58,196 nucleotides of DNA from contig CANRMJ010000006.1 in the NCBI GenBank assembly GCA_947631705.1, positions 1-58,196 of the forward strand, read 5' to 3'. The stretch is from an uncultured Clostridia bacterium. Its GTDB lineage: Bacteria > Bacillota > Clostridia > Oscillospirales > Acutalibacteraceae. Shown one piece after another: positions 36,594-45,722 of this stretch. The translations under genes and the position numbers were made by a program. The notes under the pieces are model-generated. The model saw only the letters and a list, made by a program, of their open reading frames with translations. It had not been told where the DNA came from and searched no databases. Position 1 is the stretch's first letter. Every line of letters begins with the position of its first letter.

Positions 36594-37646
36594 TTGGACT
36601 ATTATTATCAGCCGCCGGAAATGAATCAAAATTATAATTCGCAATATAACGATGAAATGTTTCGGCAAAATATGTTTTATCAGAATAAAGCTATTAATAA
36701 AGCTTTTGAGGAAAGAAAAGAGATAAGAAAACTCGGCAATATTTTTGGTATAGTTATAACCGTGTTTTTAGTTTTCCAAATTTTTTCCGTTTCATTGCTT
36801 AATTCATTTGGTCTTTACGATATTTATAATTCATCACAGCTGTTTAATTCATGCTTCAACACCTTGGCAATAGAAGTGTTTGCGCTTGTTATCCCTTTCG
36901 GAATGATGGCGTTTTTAAACAGAAAAAAATATGAATCAGAACTTATACCAACTGAAAAATTGCCGTTCGGCCGCTTTTGCGCTTGGGTTGGTTTCGGAAT
37001 GCTCTGCTGTGTGGGAGCCAATTACATTGTGGGATTTCTTGTAATGGTGATGAATTCCTTAGGTTTTGATCTTGTTCAGACAGAAACTATGGATCCCGAT
37101 TCACCTATAACGTGTATTGCCAATATAGTGAGCACTGCTGTTGTTCCCGCGGTTTGCGAGGAATTTGCAATGCGTTGCTGCGCGCTCGGTCTTTTGAAAA
37201 AATACGGCAAGGCATTTGGCGTTACGGCGGTTTCAATTGTATTCGGTCTTTTGCACGCAAACGTGCTTCAGTTTGTTTTTGCCGCAATTGTGGGTCTTAC
37301 CTTAGGTTTTATAACTGTTAAAACAAACAGTATTCTTCCCGCCGTTTTTATTCACGCGTTTAATAACGGGATAAGCGCTTTTTCAAGTATATTTGCATAT
37401 GCTTTTGACGATAAGGCGCAAGAAGTTTCAGTATATGTACTTTTCTTCTTCTGGATTATTGTAGGTATAATTTCAACTATTTATCTGTCTTACAAAAAGC
37501 AATTAAGCAGAGAATGGCGTGCTCCAAAAGAACCTTTTGCAAATTCCGTGTCGAAAAAGCTTGGATCGTTTTTCCTTGTTCCCGGAATGATTGTTCCATT
37601 TATTTTCCTTATCTATTTCACTGTGACTACTATTGAAAAAATTTAG
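36594..37646 (+). CDS. CPBP-family intramembrane metalloprotease
   Basis: Membrane protease of the CAAX/Abi family. The 350-residue protein has a Tyr/Asn/Gln-rich cytoplasmic N-terminus and about eight membrane segments. The metal-binding motifs are CEEFAMRCC (EExxxR), FGLLHAN (FxxxH) and HAFNN (HxxxN). The start is a TTG at 36594 behind GAGGGA. In other bacteria such proteins process membrane peptides or bacteriocins or give self-immunity; the substrate here is unknown. It directly abuts tadA. Confidence 0.88.
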   Translation: MDYYYQPPEMNQNYNSQYNDEMFRQNMFYQNKAINKAFEERKEIRKLGNIFGIVITVFLVFQIFSVSLLNSFGLYDIYNSSQLFNSCFNTLAIEVFALVIPFGMMAFLNRKKYESELIPTEKLPFGRFCAWVGFGMLCCVGANYIVGFLVMVMNSLGFDLVQTETMDPDSPITCIANIVSTAVVPAVCEEFAMRCCALGLLKKYGKAFGVTAVSIVFGLLHANVLQFVFAAIVGLTLGFITVKTNSILPAVFIHAFNNGISAFSSIFAYAFDDKAQEVSVYVLFFFWIIVGIISTIYLSYKKQLSREWRAPKEPFANSVSKKLGSFFLVPGMIVPFIFLIYFTVTTIEKI

Positions 37647-38093
37647 ATGAACGATTTTATGAAAAGAGCCGTTAGGCTTGCTGAAATAAGCGCGGCTGAA
37701 GGGGAAATTCCCGTAGGCGCGGTGGTGGTTAAAGATAACGTTATAGTAGGCGAGGGAAGAAACAGACGCGAGCTCGGCAAAAACGCTCTTTATCACGCTG
37801 AAATAGAGGCGATTGATAAAGCGTGCAGGCGGCTCGGCGGCTGGCGCCTGTGGCAGTGTGAAATGTATGTTACGCTTGAACCGTGCCCCATGTGCGCCGG
37901 CGCCATTATAAACTCGCGGATTAAAAAGGTTACCTTTGGCGCATATGATAAAAAGGCGGGCTCTTTCGGTTCGGTTGTGAATTTCAATGATTTTCCTTAT
38001 AATCATAAGCCCAAAATAGAGGGCGGAGTAAACGAGGCGGAATGTGCCGCTTTGCTATCGGAATTCTTTAAAAATTTAAGAAAAAATAAATAA
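37647..38093 (+). CDS. tadA: tRNA-specific adenosine deaminase
   Basis: Deaminates A34 of tRNA-Arg to inosine. The 148-residue cytidine-deaminase-fold protein has the zinc motifs HAEIEAI and EPCPMCAGAIINSRI, and GAYDKKAGSFGSV. It starts on the base after the CPBP stop codon and ends before a terminator, so the two share a transcript. Confidence 0.95.
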   Translation: MNDFMKRAVRLAEISAAEGEIPVGAVVVKDNVIVGEGRNRRELGKNALYHAEIEAIDKACRRLGGWRLWQCEMYVTLEPCPMCAGAIINSRIKKVTFGAYDKKAGSFGSVVNFNDFPYNHKPKIEGGVNEAECAALLSEFFKNLRKNK

Positions 38094-38100
38094 AACTTTT

Positions 38101-38133
38101 CGGCAGAGCATCATTTTTACTCTGCCGTTTTTT
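38101..38133 (+). terminator. Terminator after tadA
   Basis: Perfect 8-bp stem CGGCAGAG with CTCTGCCG (11-base loop) followed by six Ts. Confidence 0.9.
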
Positions 38134-38168
38134 AAAATGTATTATTAAAATTTTTTCGGGTGATATCT

Positions 38169-39815
38169 ATGGAAAAAATAATTATAAATTATAAATCAGG
38201 CAATAAGAGCTTTTGCTGTGAAGGCGGAAATTCTCCTCATTTTACAATTGAAACAGAAGAAAAAAACGGCAGAACAACAGTTGTGCTTGACGCAAAAACG
38301 CCGATAACGGTTGATAAGTTTCAAATAGTGCTGCCGTACAGCTTTTCGGAGAGGCAGAGAATTTTTGTTAACGGTTATCAGTCGTGGACCGACAGTCGGG
38401 AATACTTTATAGATGAGAAAATGGACGGGCTCAGCCGATTTGCCGAAAGATATATTCATAATCCTGTTGTTAAAAAAATCGGTCTCGGAAAATCAGGCGA
38501 TTATTTTATATGCGATTATCCGCGCGAAAACGGAGTTTTTTACGGCTTTTCATACGGTTATGTAAGGAACGGAAAGGATATTGATATTCTCGGCTCGCTC
38601 AGCGAACGCTGCGGATTCACAATTATCCGTTTCGACGTTCCGAGATTGAGGATTTTTATAGAAAAGGATCTTGCCGGCGTCGTTTTTACCGGGCGAAACA
38701 CAGTTGCCGATTTTGCCGTTATCAGCGGTGAATATGATGAGGCGTTTGACAAATATTTTAATATGATGAATGTGCGCCCAATCCGAAATGAGCAAAAATG
38801 CGGCTATACCACATGGTATAATTATTACGGCGGCGTTACCGAGCAAATCGTTCTTCGCGATTTAGAGGCTCTTTCGGCTCTTGATGAAAAGGTTGATATT
38901 TTTCAGATAGACGACGGATATCAGAAAGCAATAGGCGACTGGCTCAATACGAAAGAAAAGAAATTTCCGGGCGGAATGAAGAAAATAGCCGACTCTATAC
39001 ACAAAAAGAATATGCTTGCGGGAATATGGCTTGCCCCGTTTTCCGCCACAAGGCAATCCTCCGTCTATAAAGAGCACAGAGATTGGCTTGTCAGTGATGA
39101 AAAGGGCAAACCCTACGTTGCGGGGCATAATTGGGGTTCGTTTTATGCTATAGATTTCTATAATAAAGACGCGGCTCAATATATCAGAAATTTTTTCAGT
39201 GTGATATTAAACGACTGGGGCTTTGATATGGTTAAGCTTGATTTTCTGTACGCGGCCTGCGTTTTGCCTATTCATAATAAAACACGCGGCGAGGTTATGT
39301 GTGATGCTATGGATTTTCTGCGTGATTGCGTGGGAAATAAAATGATACTCGGTTGCGGCGTTCCGCTTATGCCGGCATTTGGCAAGGTCGATTTTTGCAG
39401 AGTGGGCGCCGATGTTGCGCTTAACTGGAATCGAAGAAAGCACACAATAAGGGAGGATGTAAGCACTCCGAACACGGTAAACTGTACCATATTCCGCCGT
39501 CATCTTGATAACAGAGCATTTTTGAATGATCCCGATGTTTTTTTGCTTCGAGGAAATAATATCAATCTCAGCTTTGAGCAGAGAAAGCTGCTTGCGAAAA
39601 TCAACGGTATTTTCGGCAAACTTCTTTTTGTGTCGGATAATGTGAATGATTATAACGGGGAACAGATGCGTGTGTTTTCGGATACGATAAGAAAAAAAGA
39701 TGTTAAAATCATAAGCGCCGAATATGTTGAAAAGGATATTATTGAAGTTAACTATTTACTGAACGGCGCAAAACATTCTCTTAAATTTAATTCCGAAACG
39801 GGAACTGTTTGCTGA
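38169..39815 (+). CDS. GH36-type alpha-galactosidase
   Basis: Cytoplasmic glycosidase (no signal peptide) that probably cleaves alpha-1,6-galactosides such as melibiose or raffinose. The product (548 residues) has an N-terminal beta-sandwich, then a TIM barrel. Motifs: VDIFQIDDGYQ, GIWLAPF, the catalytic nucleophile Asp358 in MVKLDFLYAA, the cysteine-containing GCGVPL, and the probable acid/base Asp415 in CRVGAD. It is shorter than the classic tetrameric enzymes (about 730 residues), as in the minimal GH36 subgroup. ATG 38169 follows GGGTGA. Convergent with the AraC gene, which may not control it. Confidence 0.85.
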   Translation: MEKIIINYKSGNKSFCCEGGNSPHFTIETEEKNGRTTVVLDAKTPITVDKFQIVLPYSFSERQRIFVNGYQSWTDSREYFIDEKMDGLSRFAERYIHNPVVKKIGLGKSGDYFICDYPRENGVFYGFSYGYVRNGKDIDILGSLSERCGFTIIRFDVPRLRIFIEKDLAGVVFTGRNTVADFAVISGEYDEAFDKYFNMMNVRPIRNEQKCGYTTWYNYYGGVTEQIVLRDLEALSALDEKVDIFQIDDGYQKAIGDWLNTKEKKFPGGMKKIADSIHKKNMLAGIWLAPFSATRQSSVYKEHRDWLVSDEKGKPYVAGHNWGSFYAIDFYNKDAAQYIRNFFSVILNDWGFDMVKLDFLYAACVLPIHNKTRGEVMCDAMDFLRDCVGNKMILGCGVPLMPAFGKVDFCRVGADVALNWNRRKHTIREDVSTPNTVNCTIFRRHLDNRAFLNDPDVFLLRGNNINLSFEQRKLLAKINGIFGKLLFVSDNVNDYNGEQMRVFSDTIRKKDVKIISAEYVEKDIIEVNYLLNGAKHSLKFNSETGTVC

Positions 39816-39837
39816 AAGCAATTTTCAAACGTAATCA

Positions 39838-39869
39838 AAAAACAGGCTGTAAATCTCACAGTCTGTTTT
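39838..39869. terminator. Bidirectional terminator
   Basis: An 11-bp stem AAACAGGCTGT with ACAGTCTGTTT (one G-U), As on the left and Ts on the right. It overlaps the last codons of the AraC gene and serves both convergent genes. Confidence 0.8.
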
Positions 39870-40761
39870 CTTTAATTAATTCTATCGGGATTGCTGCTCT
39901 TGCACCGATTTTCTGCTGTGCGCCGTAATTAAATGAAGGATATTTGTTATTAACAACTGAATAGGAAAAGCGTTTGTAATCAAATTTCTCAACAGCCTTA
40001 TCAACACTCGCTATCGCAAGCGCAAAATCGTCTTCATTTTCATATGGATCGCTTTGAAAGCAGAGGTAAAGCGATTGAGAAAGATACGCTGTTTCGTATC
40101 CGTCAATCTCAAAATTATAATCGGCAGGCACTTCAATTCCCGCAGCTATTCTTGAGTACCCCGATTTTATTAAATTGTCGGGCAGTTCAATAATGGCGGC
40201 GGTGTCCGTTTTTTCTTTTATGCTGTTTAATAAGCCTTCCCAATCGCAGCCGTTTTCCTCACAGTAAGACAAATAACCCGTTGCATATTTGGCTCGTTTA
40301 AAAATTATTTTTCTTTCGGGTTTGAATTTTGCAGTTGCCGTGCAGATCATCGGTTTTTTATTCGTTTGACGGGATTCTTTGTCTTTAATTATAAAATAGT
40401 GATTTGCGGGATATTGTGTAAATAAAGGAATGGGGCAGGGGGATTTTCTATAGCTGTTTGGGTTTATTGAAAATTTGTTTTTAAAAGAACGCGTAAAGCC
40501 CTCATTAGTTTTAAATCCGCTGTCAACGGCAACTGAAAGAATAGACTTGTCACTTGCAGTAAGCGCCTCGGCGCTGTTGCTCAGACGTATTGATTTTATG
40601 TACTCAGTGGGTGTCATTCCCAAAACACCTTTAAATAATCTAAAACAATGGCGCTCTGTGTAACCGATAAAGGAATAAACTTCGTCAATGCAAAAGTCAT
40701 CGTCTTCAATATGTTCCTTTATATATTTCTGCATTTTTGTTACAGTATCAATTTTGTTCAT
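39856..40761 (-). CDS. AraC-family regulator with GyrI-like effector domain
   Basis: A 301-residue regulator. The N-terminal AraC double helix-turn-helix spans about residues 1-105 (IDEVYSFIGYTERHCFRLFKG, then ILSVAVDSGFKTNEGFTRSFKNKFSINPNSYR). The C-terminal half resembles the GyrI/SOUL small-molecule-binding fold (AraC_E_bind). This Rob/TetD-like layout usually responds to amphipathic or toxic compounds. ATG 40761 is preferred to the GTG at 40770, which forms part of the GGTGAT ribosome site. Its targets are unknown. Confidence 0.85.
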   Translation of the reverse strand: MNKIDTVTKMQKYIKEHIEDDDFCIDEVYSFIGYTERHCFRLFKGVLGMTPTEYIKSIRLSNSAEALTASDKSILSVAVDSGFKTNEGFTRSFKNKFSINPNSYRKSPCPIPLFTQYPANHYFIIKDKESRQTNKKPMICTATAKFKPERKIIFKRAKYATGYLSYCEENGCDWEGLLNSIKEKTDTAAIIELPDNLIKSGYSRIAAGIEVPADYNFEIDGYETAYLSQSLYLCFQSDPYENEDDFALAIASVDKAVEKFDYKRFSYSVVNNKYPSFNYGAQQKIGARAAIPIELIKENRL

Positions 40762-40836
40762 TTCAATCACCGTAAATATTATAAATCATTTAAATTAAAT
40801 TGTCTTGATTTAAACGGACATTATTAAATGTTTATG

Positions 40837-40863
40837 AAAAAAAGGCACGGCGGTAGCCGTACC
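40837..40863 (-). terminator. Terminator downstream of the serine recombinase
   Basis: On the minus strand an 8-bp stem GGTACGGC with GCCGTGCC (one T-G pair, loop TACC) is followed by seven Ts. It stops transcription from the recombinase before the AraC gene and lies near the presumed left boundary of the mobile element. Confidence 0.8.
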
Positions 40864-40997
40864 CATGGATCACTTTTTAGCAATCAAAAAAATGAATCGG
40901 TCAAAAATAAAGTGTTTTACAAACACGCAATATAGACTCACATTCATTTCGTTTTTATCAATCCGAATCAAATTAAAGATTTATAAAAACGTTAATC

Positions 40998-42671
40998 TTA
41001 CTTCATAGATTCCTCGTAAGCTTTGATCATCTTTTTACTCATATGACCTGTACGACCACGAGTGTTTTCAAGCAATTTTTCTACCGTTGTGCCTGCATTC
41101 AGGCGGATTTCAAATCTTGTTACACCATTTTCGGGATAAACTATAATTTCTTTGATATACCTGTCCACAAAGGCTTTGTCAATTTCTTCATCGTCAATAT
41201 GTTTTTCCGCCGCTTTGAGTATTGCTTTAATGTTGGCTAACTCTTTTTTCATTTCCAGTTCGGTTTTTTCTGTTGCAGTCAGCATATCAAGTTTTTGGTG
41301 TAATTTTTCAATTTCTAAATTACAATCGGCAGTCATTTTTACAAAGTCATCGTCAGTGATATTGCCGTTAGTATTGTGTTCAAGCAATTTGGTTTTCATT
41401 CTTTCTTGCGTAATAATGTCTTTATTAATCTTATTTATCTCTGCTTGATTGTCCTTTGCGTCAAGCAGTTCCGATACAAGTTTTAATACACAGGCTGATA
41501 ATTCTTCAATATTCTGCTGACCCGATTTGAAAATGTCCTCAATAATCGGCTTAATTTCACTTTCATAAATTGCATGTGACGGACAACTGCCGGCGCCGTT
41601 TTTTATTTTACCTGAGCATACCCATTTGGAGATTTTTTCTCCGTTTTTGCCAACGGCGTCTTTTCGGTAATAAGGCTTGCCGCAGTGTGAGCATATCAAC
41701 TTGCCTGTCAGCAGATTTTGATGAACCGTTTTGTGCTGGGCAGTGATAACATCCTGACTTCGCATATACAAAACCTCGTTCGCCTTTTCCCACAGCTCTT
41801 CACTAACGATGGCAGGTACGGTTTCGCCTGTTTTGTCCTTATACATAACCCATTCTTCTTCAGGCAGAAATTTCTGTTTTTTTGTGAACAAGTCTGTTAT
41901 AACAACCTTGTTGCCGACAAAGTAACCCTTGTATTTTGGATTGCGTATAATGTTTCCCATTGTTGAGTGGGATAGCTTGTTGCCCTTGCTGTTTCGTATG
42001 CCTTTCTGATAGAAATGCTTTTCCATCTGCTTCATACTGAATTTGCCTGTTGCGTACATTTCAAATAATTCCCGAACAAACCCGGCTTGCTCTTCGTCAA
42101 TCATCAGCTTGCCGTCTTTTTTTGTGTAGCCGAACATATTGTTCGTGCCGAGCACAGTGCCGTTTTTGATTGCCTGATGATGACCGAACCGCACACGGTT
42201 TGAGATTTTTCTCGACTCATCCTGCGCCATTGATGACATAATCGTCAATCTCAATTCCGAGTCCTCATCAAGAGTATTGATGTTATCACTTTGAAAGTAC
42301 ACAGCAACTCCGTTTGAAAGCAGTTCACGGGTAAACCTGATACTGTCAAGTGTGTTACGGGCAAATCTCGATACCTCTTTTGTGATTACCAAATCGAATA
42401 ATCCAAGCTTTCCATCCTCAATCATTTCATTAAACCGTTCACGCTTGGCAGTTGACACACCCGATATACCCTCGTCAACATAACCGTCAACATATTCCCA
42501 ATTAGGATTGCTCTTGATAAAATCTGTATAGTAGGTTATCTGATTATCAAGGGAGTTAAGCTGGACATTGAATTCCGTACTTACACGGGCATAGAATGTC
42601 ACCCGCAAGGGTAGGTTCATAAAGCTGATATTTTCTTTTTTTATCCTTTCTCTCACAGCGTATATATCCAT
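40998..42671 (-). CDS. Large serine recombinase (integrase of the element)
   Basis: Site-specific recombinase of the TndX/TnpX type. The product (557 residues) has the resolvase domain with catalytic Ser31 in FYARVSTEF and DEGISG, and ITKEVSRFARNTLDSI. A recombinase domain with FGYTKKDGKLMID and NPKYKGY follows, then a zinc ribbon (CSHCGKPYYRK to WVCSGKIKNGAGSC), a long coiled coil (about 425-500) and a C-terminal domain. The ATG at 42671 follows GAGGTGA. The longer frame to 42695 is not needed. It sits at the left end of the element, the usual place. Confidence 0.93.
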   Translation of the reverse strand: MDIYAVRERIKKENISFMNLPLRVTFYARVSTEFNVQLNSLDNQITYYTDFIKSNPNWEYVDGYVDEGISGVSTAKRERFNEMIEDGKLGLFDLVITKEVSRFARNTLDSIRFTRELLSNGVAVYFQSDNINTLDEDSELRLTIMSSMAQDESRKISNRVRFGHHQAIKNGTVLGTNNMFGYTKKDGKLMIDEEQAGFVRELFEMYATGKFSMKQMEKHFYQKGIRNSKGNKLSHSTMGNIIRNPKYKGYFVGNKVVITDLFTKKQKFLPEEEWVMYKDKTGETVPAIVSEELWEKANEVLYMRSQDVITAQHKTVHQNLLTGKLICSHCGKPYYRKDAVGKNGEKISKWVCSGKIKNGAGSCPSHAIYESEIKPIIEDIFKSGQQNIEELSACVLKLVSELLDAKDNQAEINKINKDIITQERMKTKLLEHNTNGNITDDDFVKMTADCNLEIEKLHQKLDMLTATEKTELEMKKELANIKAILKAAEKHIDDEEIDKAFVDRYIKEIIVYPENGVTRFEIRLNAGTTVEKLLENTRGRTGHMSKKMIKAYEESMK

Positions 42672-42796
42672 AATTTTCACCTCTCTTAGTGCCACAATAT
42701 CACAGTTTTTCTGTTTAATCCAGTCAATATGATATTGTTTTCCACTTTTATTTTACAATAATAACAGTTCCCTTTCATTAGGAAACTGTTACCATT

Positions 42797-43027
42797 TTAA
42801 TGTGTGTTATATCTACGGTTAACTTCGGTGTTGATTTTTGCTATCAGTTTTTTATAAGTTTTTTCGTCAATCGCGTTTTGAGCGACAAGCGCATTTGCAA
42901 AATGCTCCATCCAAAGCTCAGTACTTATCTTATCATTCGTGTTTTGAGTATTGATTTTATCTCCGCCTTTTGAAGTTTTATCAATACTATTATTACCTCT
43001 GTTTCCAAGATTTATTTGTTTTGCCAT
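42797..43027 (-). CDS. Small element-borne protein, 76 aa
   Basis: A small hydrophilic protein: Asn/Lys/Thr-rich N-terminal half without predicted structure, then helical STELWMEHFANALVAQNAIDEKTYKKLIAKINTEVNRR. The end loosely resembles SHOCT-type short C-terminal helices. It lies between the relaxase and recombinase genes on the same strand. Function not recognised. Confidence 0.6.
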   Translation of the reverse strand: MAKQINLGNRGNNSIDKTSKGGDKINTQNTNDKISTELWMEHFANALVAQNAIDEKTYKKLIAKINTEVNRRYNTH

Positions 43028-43064
43028 ACGGCAACACTACTTATTTATTTTCCGTTTCACTCCT

Positions 43065-44015
43065 TTACATAAACATTCCGATACCGTGATACTCATCGTA
43101 TTCTTCGTCATAATCTTCATTCGTGATTTTAAGACCCTGAGCGATGAGTTTTTCAATTTCTTTCTTGCTGTGGTGTGGCATCCATTTGCGTTTTGTGTTG
43201 TTTTGCATTTCCAAATCAAGTAGGTTGCCTATAAGCTTGAATAAATCATCAGAAATAATTCCTGTCTGCGGTGTTTCATATTCCTGATATTCTTCTGAAA
43301 TTATACTGTCACAACCGCCGAGTTCAAAGTAAACTTCAAGATTTTCTTTTAGAAAACGTTCGTCAAATAACTTGTTGGCACGGCATTTGTGATTGTCATC
43401 CGTTGTAAAAGTGATGTACTTGTGATTGTCCAGCCAGTCAACCTTAACACCCATTCTGCCAAGCAAATAAATAAAATCTTTTTTCGTTGCGCTATGTTCC
43501 ATTACGTACTCAACTTTTATAAGCAGTTTGCGTTTCCATTTCGGCATATTGTATCTGGTGGCCTTTGCCTCTGTAAGAGTGAGTCCGTACTCCTGACAAA
43601 TCTTGTTTGAATACTCTTTTGCCTGTATCATTTCATCTCTTGTCTGGTGAAATTTCTTGCCGTTTACAAAATTAACTGAGTTGAAAACGATATGGTTGTG
43701 GATATGATTTTTATCTGTGTGAGTAGCAATTACCATTTGATAACTGCCAAAGTATTCTGCAAATTTTAAGCCTATCTCGTGAGCAGTTTCGGGTGAAATG
43801 TTATCTTCGGGACTGAAAGATTGCACTACATGATAATACTGCCTGCCGTCTGTTTTACCAAATTGTTTTTTAACATTTATAAATTCTTCCATAACTGTTT
43901 CAGGCATACAGTTGATACCGCTGATTAATTTTTGCTCCGTTTTTTCTTCTTTCATAATATATGGAAAGATATTATTCATCGGACTGCCTGAGGTAACGAA
44001 TTTAACGATTGCCAA
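43065..44015 (-). CDS. MobP-type relaxase
   Basis: Nicks DNA at oriT and pilots the strand during mobilization. The 316-residue protein has the relaxase N-terminus VKFVTSGSPMNNIFPYIM, a tyrosine-containing YYHVVQSFSPEDNISPE, and the histidine triad region HTDKNHIHNHIVFNSVNF (His104, 106 and 108). The C-terminus is short, with no primase or helicase domain. The start is a TTG at 44015 eight bases after GGAGGTG. It overlaps mobC by 40 bases. Confidence 0.9.
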   Translation of the reverse strand: MAIVKFVTSGSPMNNIFPYIMKEEKTEQKLISGINCMPETVMEEFINVKKQFGKTDGRQYYHVVQSFSPEDNISPETAHEIGLKFAEYFGSYQMVIATHTDKNHIHNHIVFNSVNFVNGKKFHQTRDEMIQAKEYSNKICQEYGLTLTEAKATRYNMPKWKRKLLIKVEYVMEHSATKKDFIYLLGRMGVKVDWLDNHKYITFTTDDNHKCRANKLFDERFLKENLEVYFELGGCDSIISEEYQEYETPQTGIISDDLFKLIGNLLDLEMQNNTKRKWMPHHSKKEIEKLIAQGLKITNEDYDEEYDEYHGIGMFM

Positions 44016-44287
44016 ATTTTTTGCACCTCCTTTTTCGTTTCAGTTAAGTCAACAGCAAAGACTCCGCTGTTGACCGCTTTTGTAATTTGATTTAGGTTAT
44101 TTCCTATTCTACGGAGCTCTGCTGATAATTCTTTTACTCCGTCAATTACAATGATTTCTTTATCCAAAGCACAATCACGGAGGTACATACTGACAAGTCT
44201 GTATGATGAAAGTGCTTTTGTTTCAATCAATTTCTTCTCTTCAGGAGTTGCTCTGAAGGTTAGTATTTCTGTTCTATTTTTACTTAT
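43976..44287 (-). CDS. MobC-like relaxosome accessory protein
   Basis: Ribbon-helix-helix type mobilization protein that helps the relaxase at oriT. The recognisable protein begins SKNRTEILTFRATPEEKKLIETKA and ends in the MobC signature ELRRIGNNLNQITKAVNSG. No ATG, GTG or TTG lies at that point; an ATA at 44287, five bases after AAAGGTG, is the best-placed start. A GTG at 44386 gives a longer frame, but the extra 33 codons run through the palindromic oriT candidate and look non-coding. The start is therefore uncertain; the C-terminus is clear. Confidence 0.75.
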   Translation of the reverse strand: MSKNRTEILTFRATPEEKKLIETKALSSYRLVSMYLRDCALDKEIIVIDGVKELSAELRRIGNNLNQITKAVNSGVFAVDLTETKKEVQKIWQSLNSLPQAVR

Positions 44288-44310
44288 ATTATCACCTTTA
44301 TCCTTTCCTA

Positions 44311-44365
44311 ATAGGGGTATGGGCTTAGCCCGAATGCATTTGTTATCGCCGTGGCGTAATACAAA
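44311..44365. other. Candidate oriT upstream of mobC
   Basis: An 11-base palindrome GGGCTTAGCCC at 44321-44331, preceded by ATAGGGGTAT and followed by a second inverted repeat CGCC-GT-GGCG at 44347-44356. It lies directly upstream of mobC and the relaxase, the usual oriT place, and resembles hairpin-plus-nic layouts of MobP systems. The nic position is not known. Confidence 0.5.
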
Positions 44366-44461
44366 TGCGAAACCTGCAATAAACACGCTAAACCACTACA
44401 CCCTTTATTTGAATTTTTGTCCGTATGCCGATATTTGGCTTTAAAAATTTGATTAGGGTAG

Positions 44462-45562
44462 TTATTCTATTTTTCTTTCATCTGCCCAAATTTTGCCGAC
44501 AGGGTCGCAAGGGACGAAAGGAACGGAAGTTATGACACTGACAATTTCTTCGTCACTTACGGCACTTGAGTCACTTACAGAAAGATAGGAAACTTCAACG
44601 AGCCTTTGTCCATTACTTCTGTGGCTTGCAAAATTAACACCATTATCTTCAAGGTCATATCTGTATTTGTTCATCATCTGCTTTAATGATTTTGCAGTAA
44701 GATTGTAATTTGCAAATTTATTAAATTCGTTTACCAAATCAGTATTGCTACCTTTGAAATGTTTTTGTGATTTCATAAACTCAATGAAGTCAATCATCTC
44801 TTGCGGTATAATTGGAACAGGATTTTCAAGGCTATCGTTTAACAAATCCCAAGTGCAGTTTTCTTTGTTGAAAGATAATTGAAATTCTCTTTGTTCAATA
44901 TCCCTGCCGGTGCAAAGTAGATTTGCTTTGTTTTCATTTCGTTTGTCTTTGTCCAAAATAAACACAGCATCAACTGCACCACTGATTCCTGTTGTACCGG
45001 ATAGCTTGTTCAACGGATCACTGTCACCTTGTTTTCTAAGATGATGAACCAGCAGAATAGAGATTGACATTTCATCAGCATATTTTTTCAATTTCCCGAT
45101 TTCATTGTAATCATTTGCATAGGATAATTCTGAACTTGAATTCCTTATCATCTGAAATGTATCAATTACAATCAAATTTGTATCACTATGATTGATAATG
45201 AAATTTTGAATCTGCTGAATCAATCCTGTTTCAATACTTTCAGACTTTGTTGCAACATATAAGTTCGACGGTACTTCATCAGTTATGCGATTCAGCCTGT
45301 CCTGAATTCTTGCGAGACTATCTTCAAGACAGAGATAAAGAACCGTTCCTCTTTCGGTGGGAAGATTCCAGATTTTTTCTCCTTTAGCAATTTGTACACA
45401 CCAGTCAAGTACCATCCACGATTTACCAATCTTTGGCGCACCGCCGAGAATTGAAACACCCTGTGGCAACAAAGACTGAATACAAAATCTTGATTTAGGG
45501 AACTTCATATCCATCAGAGTTTCACCGTCAACTACTTCAAGTAACTTAATTTCTTTTTCCAC
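44462..45562 (-). CDS. RepA-like AAA ATPase (AAA_25)
   Basis: A RecA-fold ATPase of the plasmid RepA helicase group. The 366-residue protein has Walker A GGAPKIGKSW (about residues 40-49), the Walker B strand LIVIDTFQ, the sensor stretch LLVHHLRKQ and SGTTGISGAVDAVF. The C-terminal region has no clear domain and may bind DNA. On mobile elements such proteins support replication or unwinding after excision. GGGAGGT precedes the ATG. Confidence 0.85.
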   Translation of the reverse strand: MEKEIKLLEVVDGETLMDMKFPKSRFCIQSLLPQGVSILGGAPKIGKSWMVLDWCVQIAKGEKIWNLPTERGTVLYLCLEDSLARIQDRLNRITDEVPSNLYVATKSESIETGLIQQIQNFIINHSDTNLIVIDTFQMIRNSSSELSYANDYNEIGKLKKYADEMSISILLVHHLRKQGDSDPLNKLSGTTGISGAVDAVFILDKDKRNENKANLLCTGRDIEQREFQLSFNKENCTWDLLNDSLENPVPIIPQEMIDFIEFMKSQKHFKGSNTDLVNEFNKFANYNLTAKSLKQMMNKYRYDLEDNGVNFASHRSNGQRLVEVSYLSVSDSSAVSDEEIVSVITSVPFVPCDPVGKIWADERKIE

Positions 45563-45601
45563 AATGTTTACCTCCCTTCTTTTTAAACTAAATATATCTT
45601 C

Positions 45602-45630
45602 TTGTTAAGAATTTCTATTTATGTTATGAT
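45602..45630 (+). promoter_or_regulatory. Promoter upstream of the DUF6076-like gene
   Basis: TTGTTA (45602-45607) - 17 bases - TATGAT (45625-45630), 92 bases before the start codon and divergent from the RepA-like gene. Confidence 0.6.
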
Positions 45631-45722
45631 TTTAGCAGATTGATATTTTTTGAAAAGGTTTCAGCGTGGTAAATTGTAAATTCAAAATTTTTAAAAGATC
45701 GATTATTCACAGGAGGGATAGT

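Noticed and set aside
40762-40997. tRNA gene as attachment site at the left end of the element
   Set aside because: No cloverleaf or T-loop sequence; only a terminator hairpin is visible, and serine recombinases do not need a tRNA target.
44288-44386. First 33 codons of the long mobC frame
   Set aside because: They run through the palindromic oriT candidate and do not resemble MobC.
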